Assembly: GCA_937889645.1 (NCBI GenBank)
Contig: CALBZE010000023.1
Coordinates: 1-64,000, forward strand
Source: an uncultured bacterium
GTDB taxonomy: Bacteria > Gemmatimonadota > Gemmatimonadetes > Longimicrobiales > RSA9
DNA: 64,000 bases
Direction of reading: 5' to 3'
In this document: one piece after another, positions 43,125-50,011 of the stretch
How the letters are laid out: every line of letters begins with the position of its first letter
Position numbering within the stretch: position 1 is the first letter of the stretch
The notes under the pieces: model-generated
What the model was told of the DNA's origin: nothing
The model's database searches: none
The model's input: the letters and a program-made list of their open reading frames with translations, nothing else
Made by a program: the position numbers and the translations under genes

Positions 43125-43771
43125 GCGCGGCGGTCCCCGAGCTGCGCCTGGAGGAGGTCTCGGTGCGGCACGGCCGACGGCGGGTCGTGGAACCGCTCAC
43201 ATGGGTGCATCGGGCGGGGCGTATCGCCTGGCTGATCGGGGAGAACGGCGCGGGGAAGAGCTCGCTGCTGAGGGTGCTGGCCGGCCGGATGCGCCCGGCG
43301 ACGGGCACGGTGACGTTGCTGGATCCGGCCGGCCGGTCCGGCGAGCGGATCTATTACAGGCCGGCGATGCGGTTGCCGGGCGGCGTGACGGCGGGGGCGT
43401 GGGCCCGGCTCATGGAGCGGCTCGCGGGGCCGGCCGCGGCGGGTGCGGAGGAGCCGATGGCGGTCCTTCGCCCCAGTGTCCCAGAGAACCGTCTGTTGGG
43501 CCGGGTGTCGACGGGGGAGGCGAAGCGGACGCTGCTGGAGGCGCTGCTTCGCAAGCCGGCGCCGTTCGTGTTCCTGGACGAGCCGTACGAGCACCTGTCC
43601 GCCCGCGCGCGGGACGCGCTCACGGAGGTTTTGGTCGCACGCGCGAAGACCGCCGTCGTCGTGGTGGCGACGAACCAGCCGATCCCGGATGCAGCGGCGG
43701 GACCGGTCGTTCAGGTGGACGGAGAGCGCGCGGTGGTCATCGAACCGGAGGAGTCGCGATGGATGTCGTGA
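43100..43771 (+). CDS. ABC transporter ATPase, variant H-loop and signature
   Basis: 223 residues. Walker A GENGAGKSS and Walker B FVFLDEPYEHLS with the D-loop-like LSARARD are intact. The signature reads VSTGEAKRTLL instead of LSGGQ. The switch histidine after Walker B is replaced (VVVVATNQP rather than ATHD), and the usual Q-loop glutamine is not evident in YYRPAMRLPGG. It is similar in size to CcmA-like exporter ATPases. It overlaps both neighbours (25 and 13 bases), giving a tightly coupled unit. An alternative start is the ATG at 43109. Confidence 0.8.
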   Translation: MARMSGGVGAAVPELRLEEVSVRHGRRRVVEPLTWVHRAGRIAWLIGENGAGKSSLLRVLAGRMRPATGTVTLLDPAGRSGERIYYRPAMRLPGGVTAGAWARLMERLAGPAAAGAEEPMAVLRPSVPENRLLGRVSTGEAKRTLLEALLRKPAPFVFLDEPYEHLSARARDALTEVLVARAKTAVVVVATNQPIPDAAAGPVVQVDGERAVVIEPEESRWMS

Positions 43772-44523
43772 ACCGGACGACGGATGCGCTCGCTGCCGGC
43801 CCGATGGGTTCGGCCGCGCCGGCGGCGAGGGGGCGGTTGCGGGCGCTGGTCGCGGTGGAGCTGCAGCGGGCGATGCGGTCGCCGGGGGCGCTGGTGGGCG
43901 TCGCGGGGTTCCTGATCCTCCTGGGCGTGGGGCACTGGTCGTACTGGACGTCGCTCCCGCCGCGGCCGGAGGACGATCGCCTCTTCGTGTGGGGCTACAT
44001 CGTCGCGATGTGCGGGATGTTCAGGCTCGGCCTGAGCGAGGATCGGGAGCTGGCGCTGGACGAGTACCTCGTTTCGAACCTGGTCTCGCCTCTGCGATAC
44101 GCGCTCTCCAAGCTCCTGGCGACGATCGCCGTTGTCGGCATTTTCGGCGCGGGCGCGTTCGTGTGCGCCGCGGCGGCGAGCGCGGGCGACTTCCAGTACG
44201 CGGCGTGGTACACGGTACTCATGACGCTGGTCGTCTGGACGCTGCTCCCCGTATTGCTCCTGGTCGAGTTCGGGATCGACACGCGCTACCCCGCTCTGTT
44301 CGTGCTGCTCATCTTCATCGCGGCGGTCGTCGTCGGCCGACTCGCCCTGGGCCCCATCGCGATCGTGCGGGTCATGGGGTTGGAACTCGAGCGGTACGTC
44401 TACTCGTCCCTGGCGCCGCTGGGCGTGCGCGCGCTCGTCGCCGGGTGGGTCCTCGTGCTCCTCTACCCGTTGTGGCGGCTCCGGCTGGTGGGACGGGCGG
44501 GGTGGTCTTGGGCGAAGGTGTAG
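43759..44523 (+). CDS. ABC-2-like membrane permease of the Cys-peptide cluster
   Basis: 254 residues with about six hydrophobic helices (ALVGVAGFLILLGVG, WGYIVAMCGMFRLGL, LLATIAVVGIFGAGAFVC, TVLMTLVVWTLLPVLLLV, LFVLLIFIAAVVVG, LVAGWVLVLLYPLW). The cytosolic segment SEDRELALDEYLVSNLVSPLRYALSKLL, between helices 2 and 3, resembles the coupling region of ABC-2 permeases. It overlaps the ATPase gene by 13 bases, so the two form one exporter. The cargo may be the small Cys peptide or a signal sensed by the lipoprotein; neither is shown. Confidence 0.78.
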   Translation: MDVVNRTTDALAAGPMGSAAPAARGRLRALVAVELQRAMRSPGALVGVAGFLILLGVGHWSYWTSLPPRPEDDRLFVWGYIVAMCGMFRLGLSEDRELALDEYLVSNLVSPLRYALSKLLATIAVVGIFGAGAFVCAAAASAGDFQYAAWYTVLMTLVVWTLLPVLLLVEFGIDTRYPALFVLLIFIAAVVVGRLALGPIAIVRVMGLELERYVYSSLAPLGVRALVAGWVLVLLYPLWRLRLVGRAGWSWAKV

Positions 44524-44580
44524 CGGGCAGGGAGAGCGGGTTGGGTGGGCCAGTCGAGCGGAAGGCCCGAGTGAGCGAGC

Positions 44581-44624
44581 GGGGCGAGCGGGCAGGGCGG
44601 ATTGGCACCCGCCCCACTCGCCCC
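44581..44624. terminator. Imperfect hairpin between convergent genes
   Basis: Arms GGGGCGAG...GGGCGG and CCGCCC..CTCGCCCC pair with an internal mismatch around an 8-base loop. It lies 58 bases after the permease stop and before the convergent Tyr/Gly-rich gene. No T tract. Confidence 0.4.
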
Positions 44625-44713
44625 GATTCACCCCTGGCTCGGCCCATCGCTCGGCCCTCGGTCCACCCTTCGCTCAACCCTTCACCATCCACCGCGGCCG
44701 GGTGGCCGGGAAC

Positions 44714-45241
44714 TCAGTACCGCGAGCGGCGGCGCGGGCGGTACTCGACGTCGTAGCCCGGACCGGCCGCGCCGCCGATGCGCCGCCGGCCTTCGCGCGC
44801 CATGAACTCCTCGCCGTATTCGCCGTAGGCGCCCCTGGTGACGCGGATCGGCGCGCCTCGCTCGCGGTCGCCGAACGGATCGCCGTAGTCGGTCTGCCAA
44901 CGGCTCTTCCGGTACTCGCGGCCGTACCCGGCGCCGCGGTAATCGACGTCGTACGCTCCATAGGCGCCATAGCCGAGGCCGTACCCCATGTATTCGCGGC
45001 CATAGCCGAGGTTGCCGGTCCGGTAGTAGGGGCGTTCCCTCCCCATGTACTCCCGGCCGTACCCCATGGCCTCGCGGCCGCCGAACTCGCCGCCGTAGCC
45101 CATCTCGCGACGACGCATCCTGCTGCGCCAGCCGCCCGGGCGGCTGCGCGAACGCGCGGAGCGCGGCGTCGGCTCGAAGAGCTCCCGCTCGCCGTATCCG
45201 AGGCCGTACGTGCGTCCGTAGTCCATGTCGTAGCGCGCCAT
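44714..45241 (-). CDS. Tyr/Gly/Arg-rich low-complexity protein
   Basis: 175 residues with a strong ribosome binding site (GAGGAGGAG). Composition is dominated by Gly, Tyr, Arg and Met in repeated YGREYMG, GYGREY and LGYGE motifs, for example ERPYYRTGNLGYGREYMGYG. There is no signal peptide, membrane helix or folded domain. Such tyrosine/arginine patterns favour disorder and phase separation and are typical of RNA-binding low-complexity regions. Myxobacterial and Gemmatimonadota proteins with similar YGR repeats are often attached to stress-related BON domains; none is present here. Probably co-transcribed with the small gene at 45264. Confidence 0.7.
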   Translation of the reverse strand: MARYDMDYGRTYGLGYGERELFEPTPRSARSRSRPGGWRSRMRRREMGYGGEFGGREAMGYGREYMGRERPYYRTGNLGYGREYMGYGLGYGAYGAYDVDYRGAGYGREYRKSRWQTDYGDPFGDRERGAPIRVTRGAYGEYGEEFMAREGRRRIGGAAGPGYDVEYRPRRRSRY

Positions 45242-45263
45242 GTCTCCTCCTCGGGTTGCTCGG

Positions 45264-45524
45264 TCAGGTTGCACTGCCCTCGTCGTCTCGCCCCGTCTTG
45301 TGCTCCGTGTCGGGTGCGCGGATGTCTTCGGCGAAGCCGACGCCGCGGCTGAGTTCCTCGGTTCCGGTGCTGTCGCGACCGACGTCGTGGGCACGGGGGT
45401 CACGGACGCGGCCCGCGCCAGCGCTCTTCGCCCGGTCGCGACGGCGAGCCGCGTCGCGGGCGTCCTCGACCTCGGGCGTTTCCGGGTCCTCCGGCGTATG
45501 TGTCGGTGGGCGGGTCTCGGGCAT
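45264..45524 (-). CDS. Small disordered hydrophilic protein
   Basis: 86 residues, Asp/Glu/Arg/Thr-rich (PEDPETPEVEDARDAARRR, SRGVGFAEDIRAPDTEHK), with no hydrophobic core. It ends 22 bases before the Tyr/Gly-rich gene on the same strand. A frame extending upstream exists but becomes Pro-rich and unlike a protein. The ribosome binding site is weak, so this gene is less certain than its neighbour. Confidence 0.45.
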   Translation of the reverse strand: MPETRPPTHTPEDPETPEVEDARDAARRRDRAKSAGAGRVRDPRAHDVGRDSTGTEELSRGVGFAEDIRAPDTEHKTGRDDEGSAT

Positions 45525-45842
45525 GTCGTCCGTTCCGGAATCAGGGAGCGACGCCGGGGGTGCGAGCGCACCGGGAGCCGGTGCAAGAAACGGTCCGGGG
45601 AACGGGCGCGGCGGCTGCGGGCCTGGCGCACGGGGTAGCAGGCCCGGCGGGCGGTAGCAGGCCAGGCGGGCGGTGACAGGCTGGGCGGGCCGTGGCCTGC
45701 CCGGTGGGCCGGGATCGGAACGCCGGGGGCTTTCTGGCCGCGCGCGCCCGGAGGCATTATGCCCCGACGGCATTATGTGTTAGATTGTCGGGCCCGCCGG
45801 ACGGCGGGTTCTTCCATGCATTCCGAAGGTCTGGGGCCAGAC
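45525..45842. other. Intergenic region upstream of the aspartase fusion gene
   Basis: About 320 bases between divergent genes. It contains the 19-bp tandem array listed separately and no credible gene. A start for the aspartase fusion at ATG 45759 has a good ribosome binding site (GGAGG) and would take up the last 84 bases, but those codons include TTA and TGT, atypical here. Confidence 0.5.
45634..45709. repeat. 19-bp tandem repeat, four copies
   Basis: Units start at 45634, 45653, 45672 and 45691. The first two differ at one base (GGTAGCAGGCC[C/A]GGCGGGC); the third and fourth are more diverged (GGTGACAGGCTGGGCGGGC, CGTGGCCTGCCCGGTGGGC). The period is close to two helical turns, so it could be a regulatory array, or just a slippage product. 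Confidence 0.75.
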
Positions 45843-47753
45843 ATGGACGCGAGCATCCTGGATACGCTCCGCAAGCACGTGATCACGCGCGGGCTGGACG
45901 CGGAGGAGATCGAGTACGTGGCGGTTTTCGCGCGGGAGATCTGCTACCTGCCCGGGGCGTACGTCTTTCACGAGAGCCAGCCGCGGCGTGAGTTCGGCAT
46001 CGTGCGTCGCGGCGCGATCGAGATTCGCAAGGGCGCGCGCGGCCGCCCCGAGGTCCTCTACGTGCTGACCCGGGGCGAGTCGTACGGCGAGGGGAGCCTG
46101 CTGGACGACTATCCGCATTCGACGTCGGCGTACGTCGCCGAGCCGACGGAGGTGGTGGAGATCCCGCGCGATGCGATCGAGCGGATCGCAGCGGAGCGTC
46201 CGGCCACGTACGCGCGGCTGGTGGCCGGCGCGGCGCAGGTGATCGCGAGCCGGCTGCGCGCCGCGAACGCGCGCCTCGTCGGCCGCGGCGGACACATGTA
46301 CCTGTCCGGCGAACTGCGTCGCGAGAAGGATCTCCTCGGCGAGCGGGACGTCCCGGACCAGTACTACTACGGGATCCAGACGCTGCGTGCGGTCGAGAAT
46401 TTCCCGATCACCGGGATCGTGATCGGGCAGTACCCCGAGCTGATCAACGCGCTGGCGGCGGTGAAGGAAGCGGCCGCGCGGGCGAACATGGAACTGGGGC
46501 TGCTCGATGCGGATGTCGGCCAGGCGATCGTGCGGGCGTGCCAGGAGATCCGTTCCGGGAAGCTGCACGATCAGTTCGTCGTCGACGTGATCCAGGGCGG
46601 CGCGGGGACGTCGACGAACATGAACGCGAACGAGGTGATCGCGAACCGCGCGTTGGAGCTCCTCGGCCGCAGCCGCGGGGAGTACGACGTCGTCCACCCG
46701 AACAACCACGTCAACCTCTCGCAGTCGACGAACGACGTCTACCCGACGGCGATCAAGGTCGCGGCGAACTGGGCGCTCCAGGGGCTGGAGCAGGCGCTCG
46801 CCGACCTGCGCGATGCGTTCCTCGCGAAGGCGGAGGAGTTCTCGGACATCGTGAAGATGGGGCGCACGCAGCTCCAGGACGCGGTGCCGATGACGCTCGG
46901 CCAGGAGTTCCACGCGTACGGCGTCACGATCGGCGAGGACGTCGAGCGTCTCCGCGAGGTGGGGGCGCTGACGCGCGAGATCAACATGGGCGCGACGGCG
47001 ATCGGGACGGGGATCAACACCGATCCTCGCTACGCCCCGTTGGTCCGCCAGCATCTGTCGAGCATCACGGGCCTGGCGCTCGTGACGAGTCCCGACCTGG
47101 TCGAGGCGACGCCGGACACGGGCGCGTTCGTCCAGCTCTCCGGCGTGCTCAAGCGCGTCGCCGTGAAGCTCTCGAAGATCTGCAACGACCTGCGGCTCCT
47201 CTCGAGCGGGCCGCGCGCCGGCCTCGCGGAGATCAAGCTGCCGCCGATGCAGCCCGGCTCGAGCATCATGCCCGGGAAGGTGAACCCGGTCATCCCCGAG
47301 GTCGTCAACCAGGTCTGCTTCCAGGTGGTCGGCAACGACCTGACGGTGACGATGGCGGCGGAAGCGGGCCAGCTCCAGCTCAACGTCTTCGAGCCGGTCA
47401 TCGCGTTCAACATCTTCCAGTCGATCGACATGCTGCGGCAGGCGTGCGTGGTCCTGCGCGAGCGGTGCGTGATCGGGATCACGGCGAACCGCGAGCGGAT
47501 CCGGCACCTGCTGGAGCGCAGCATCGGCGTGGTGACCGCGCTGGTGCCGTACATCGGCTACGACCGCGCCAGCGCGGTGGCGCGCGAGGCGTTGGATACG
47601 GACCGCGGCGTGTACGAGCTCGTCCTCGAGCACGGCTGGCTGAGTCAGGAGCAGCTCGACGAGATCCTCTCGCCCGAGGCGATGACCCGGCCGCGGGCGA
47701 TGCCGGTGCTGCGCGGCCGGTTCGACGCGCAGGAAGAAGTGCCCGCGAACTGA
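45843..47753 (+). CDS. aspA: Aspartate ammonia-lyase fused to an N-terminal cyclic-nucleotide-binding domain
   Basis: 636 residues. Residues ~1-145 form a CRP-type effector domain (YLPGAYVFHESQPRREFGIVRRGAIEI ... GESYGEGSLLDDYPHSTSAYV) with no DNA-binding helix-turn-helix. The rest is a complete aspartase/fumarase-superfamily enzyme: GGAGTSTNMNANEVIANRA, KMGRTQLQDAVPMTLGQEF and the signature GSSIMPGKVNPVIPE. It should convert aspartate to fumarate and ammonia. The extra domain implies allosteric control by a nucleotide or other ligand; the GE..L phosphate-binding part is present but the canonical R-S/T of cAMP binders is not clear. An alternative start at 45759 is possible. Confidence 0.88.
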   Translation: MDASILDTLRKHVITRGLDAEEIEYVAVFAREICYLPGAYVFHESQPRREFGIVRRGAIEIRKGARGRPEVLYVLTRGESYGEGSLLDDYPHSTSAYVAEPTEVVEIPRDAIERIAAERPATYARLVAGAAQVIASRLRAANARLVGRGGHMYLSGELRREKDLLGERDVPDQYYYGIQTLRAVENFPITGIVIGQYPELINALAAVKEAAARANMELGLLDADVGQAIVRACQEIRSGKLHDQFVVDVIQGGAGTSTNMNANEVIANRALELLGRSRGEYDVVHPNNHVNLSQSTNDVYPTAIKVAANWALQGLEQALADLRDAFLAKAEEFSDIVKMGRTQLQDAVPMTLGQEFHAYGVTIGEDVERLREVGALTREINMGATAIGTGINTDPRYAPLVRQHLSSITGLALVTSPDLVEATPDTGAFVQLSGVLKRVAVKLSKICNDLRLLSSGPRAGLAEIKLPPMQPGSSIMPGKVNPVIPEVVNQVCFQVVGNDLTVTMAAEAGQLQLNVFEPVIAFNIFQSIDMLRQACVVLRERCVIGITANRERIRHLLERSIGVVTALVPYIGYDRASAVAREALDTDRGVYELVLEHGWLSQEQLDEILSPEAMTRPRAMPVLRGRFDAQEEVPAN

Positions 47754-47835
47754 GGGCGGCGCTTCGGTCGGCGGTGCCGGTCGGCGGCGTCGCCTCGGTG
47801 GAACGGCGGCGCCGCGGTCGAACGCCGACGCGGCG

Positions 47836-49236
47836 TCAGTCGAACGGCCGCGCGGCGGGCGGGATGTTGTTCGGCAGGCTCAGGACGAACGTCGATCCCG
47901 AGCCGGGCCGGCTCTCGACGCGGATCTCTCCGCCGAGGAGGTGCGCGAGGCGGCGGGACAGGGCGAGTCCGAGCCCGGTCCCGCCGTAGAGCCGGGTCGA
48001 CGAGCCGTCGACCTGGCGGAACTCGTCGAAGATCGAAGCGAGCTGCTCGGCGGGGATGCCGATCCCCGTATCCTCGACGACCCACTCGATCCAGCCGGCG
48101 TTCCAGCGCGTCGGCGGGCCGCCCGGCTGGCGCCGCACCGTGACGGTGACCCGCCCCTGGCGGGTGAACTTGAAGGCGTTGGAGATCAGGTTCTCGAGGA
48201 TCTTGACGACCTTGGCGCGGTCGGTCCGGATCGCGACCTCCTCCTCCGGCGCGTGGATCTCGAACGCGACGCCTTCGGGCGGGTCGCCGGCGGCTGCGGC
48301 GGCAAGGCGGGCGAGCTCGGCCGCGTCCTCCCGCGCCTCCTGGATGGAGGTGCGGCCGAGCTTCAGATCCGAGAGCTCGAGGATGTCCGTGATGAGGCGC
48401 AGGAGCGCGGTCCCCGCTCGCTCGATCTTCTGCAGTGCTTCGGTCTGCTCGGCCGTGACCGGGCCCACGTGCCCCTGGGCGATGAGGTAGGCGTAGCCGA
48501 GGATCGCCGTCAGGGGCGTGCGCAGCTCGTGGCCGACGTTGGCCAGGAACTCTTCCTTCAGGCGACGCGCCTCTTCCGCCTCCCGGATCCTGACCGACAG
48601 CTCTTCGTTCTGTTTCCGCAGCAGCTCGTTGGCCGACTGGAGGTGCTCGATCAGGTGCGCCTTCTCCGCCGTCGCCGCGAGCTGGTCGGCGACCATGTGG
48701 AGGAGCCGCATCTCCTCCGGGGTGAAGACGCGCGGCGCTTCGAAGTAGAAGCTGAGCGCGCCGGCCACCTCGTCGCGCACGGCGAGCGGGAGCACGATCT
48801 GGGCGCGGAAGCCAAGCTCCCGCGCCGGCTCCCACCATTCCCGCTGCGAGGGGTCCGCGAAGATGTCCTCGACCGCGACGGGCGTGTGGTCGGCGACGGC
48901 GCGCCCGGTCGGTCCGCGGCCGACCCGGATCCGGAGCTGGCTCAGGAACCGGGCCGACGACTGGGGCCAATTCTGGGCGCAGACGAGCTTGAGCAGGTCG
49001 GGGTCGGTCGCGTCGCGGAGGAACACGGAGCCGAAGCTGGCGCCGACGAGCGGCGTGACGCGGGCGAGCGCGAGTCGGTAGACTTCGAGCGGCTTGGTCG
49101 CGTTCAGGAACGCGTGGGCGATCTCGCGGACGACCTCTAACTCGCGTTGCTGCAACGACTCATGCGGTTCCGCCGCGGCGGGTCGGGTGAGGTGGGCCGG
49201 GCGATCGGAGCTCACGATCTCGTTGGTAGTCTGCAT
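47836..49236 (-). CDS. Sensor histidine kinase: GAF-HisKA-HATPase
   Basis: 466 residues, cytoplasmic. A GAF domain covers about 25-190 (LVGASFGSVFLRDATDPD ... ALSFYFEAPRVFTPEEMRLL). A coiled linker leads to the phosphoacceptor in FLANVGHELRTPL, then N box (LENLISNAFKF), G1 (DTGIGIPAEQ) and G2 (GGTGLGLALSRR). The C terminus is short, with no receiver. No response regulator is adjacent. Its core is closely related to the kinases at 25055 and 57193. It converges on the aspartase fusion and diverges from the HU gene. Confidence 0.9.
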   Translation of the reverse strand: MQTTNEIVSSDRPAHLTRPAAAEPHESLQQRELEVVREIAHAFLNATKPLEVYRLALARVTPLVGASFGSVFLRDATDPDLLKLVCAQNWPQSSARFLSQLRIRVGRGPTGRAVADHTPVAVEDIFADPSQREWWEPARELGFRAQIVLPLAVRDEVAGALSFYFEAPRVFTPEEMRLLHMVADQLAATAEKAHLIEHLQSANELLRKQNEELSVRIREAEEARRLKEEFLANVGHELRTPLTAILGYAYLIAQGHVGPVTAEQTEALQKIERAGTALLRLITDILELSDLKLGRTSIQEAREDAAELARLAAAAAGDPPEGVAFEIHAPEEEVAIRTDRAKVVKILENLISNAFKFTRQGRVTVTVRRQPGGPPTRWNAGWIEWVVEDTGIGIPAEQLASIFDEFRQVDGSSTRLYGGTGLGLALSRRLAHLLGGEIRVESRPGSGSTFVLSLPNNIPPAARPFD

Positions 49237-49538
49237 CCGTGGGCGGAGGGGAGCGCTGGTTTCCGTGCGTCCGCGCGATCAAATCTCTTGACGCAATCCC
49301 GGTCCCGCTCTACTGTACCCGAGACTTTTCCAGGCGCCGCGGCCTGTGAGAGGCGAAAAGTCCGTTCGAAGCGGCGCCGACGCGACTCAAGTTGGCAGTA
49401 GTTAGGGGAGCCGCGCAAGTGCGCGCTCCCGGTTCGGGGCCACGCGGCACCGGACCAGTTGGGTCCGCAGTTCGCCCTCCCGCGAGGGTGCGGGTCGGCG
49501 CATCTCGTCACCAGTTTCATTTCGAGAGGAGCGAGTCC
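49237..49538. other. Intergenic region and structured leader of the HU gene
   Basis: Contains the promoter listed separately and a leader of more than 200 bases rich in short hairpins: GGACC-AGTT-GGGTCC near 49453, CCCTC-CCGC-GAGGG near 49477, and GGAGCCGCGC-AAGT-GCGCGCTCC near 49410 (imperfect). No gene is seen. Confidence 0.5.
49288..49316 (+). promoter_or_regulatory. Sigma-70-type promoter upstream of HU
   Basis: TTGACG (49288-49293), a 17-base spacer and TACTGT (49311-49316) lie in a region of lower GC content. The HU start codon is about 220 bases downstream, which would give a long leader. Confidence 0.5.
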
Positions 49539-49823
49539 ATGAACAAGTCCGAGCTGGTCCAGAACCTGGCGAACAAGGCCAAGCTGTCGAAGGCGGACGC
49601 CCAGCGTGCCGTGGACGCCCTGTTCAACCCGGGCAGCGGCGTCATTGCGTCGGCGCTGAAGAAGGGCGACAAGGTGCAGATCACCGGCTTCGGCACGTTC
49701 GAGACGCGCAAGCGCAAGGCTCGTACGGGTCGGAATCCGCGGACGGGCAAGGAGATCAAGATCGGCCCGACGACGAGCCCGTCGTTCCGCGCCGGCAAGG
49801 GCCTGAAGGACGCGATCAAGTAA
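49539..49823 (+). CDS. hup: HU-family DNA-binding protein
   Basis: 94 residues, standard HU length. MNKSELVQNLANKAKLSKADAQ opens the helical body, and the DNA-binding arm reads GFGTFETRKRKARTGRNPRTG with the proline that intercalates into DNA. The C terminus is SPSFRAGKGLKDAIK. It bends and compacts DNA as a dimer. The ribosome binding site is GAGAGGAG. A strong terminator follows, so it is a single-gene transcript. Confidence 0.95.
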   Translation: MNKSELVQNLANKAKLSKADAQRAVDALFNPGSGVIASALKKGDKVQITGFGTFETRKRKARTGRNPRTGKEIKIGPTTSPSFRAGKGLKDAIK

Positions 49824-49843
49824 GATCGACGTTCGTCAGGATG

Positions 49844-49888
49844 CGAACAGGGCCGCGCTCCCGGATCGGGGCGCGGCCCTGTTCGTTT
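49844..49888 (+). terminator. Rho-independent terminator of the HU gene
   Basis: Perfect 15-bp arms (CGAACAGGGCCGCGC / GCGCGGCCCTGTTCG, 49844-49858 and 49871-49885) with a 12-base loop, then TTT. It starts 20 bases after the stop codon. Confidence 0.82.
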
Positions 49889-49966
49889 GGGGCGCGGGCA
49901 TGCCGGAGCGGGACGCGGCACGATTCGGCCGCGCCGTGCCCCTGTTCGTTCGGGGCGCGGGCATGC
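49877..49966. repeat. 27-bp direct repeat after the HU terminator
   Basis: CCCTGTTCGTT[T/C]GGGGCGCG GGCATGC occurs at 49877-49903 and 49940-49966 with one mismatch. The first copy includes the right arm of the HU terminator, so a second copy of part of the terminator sits 63 bases downstream. Confidence 0.75.
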
Positions 49967-50011
49967 TCGCTCGCGCCGCGGCCGTGTCGGTTCGCGACCC
50001 GCCGCGGCCGT

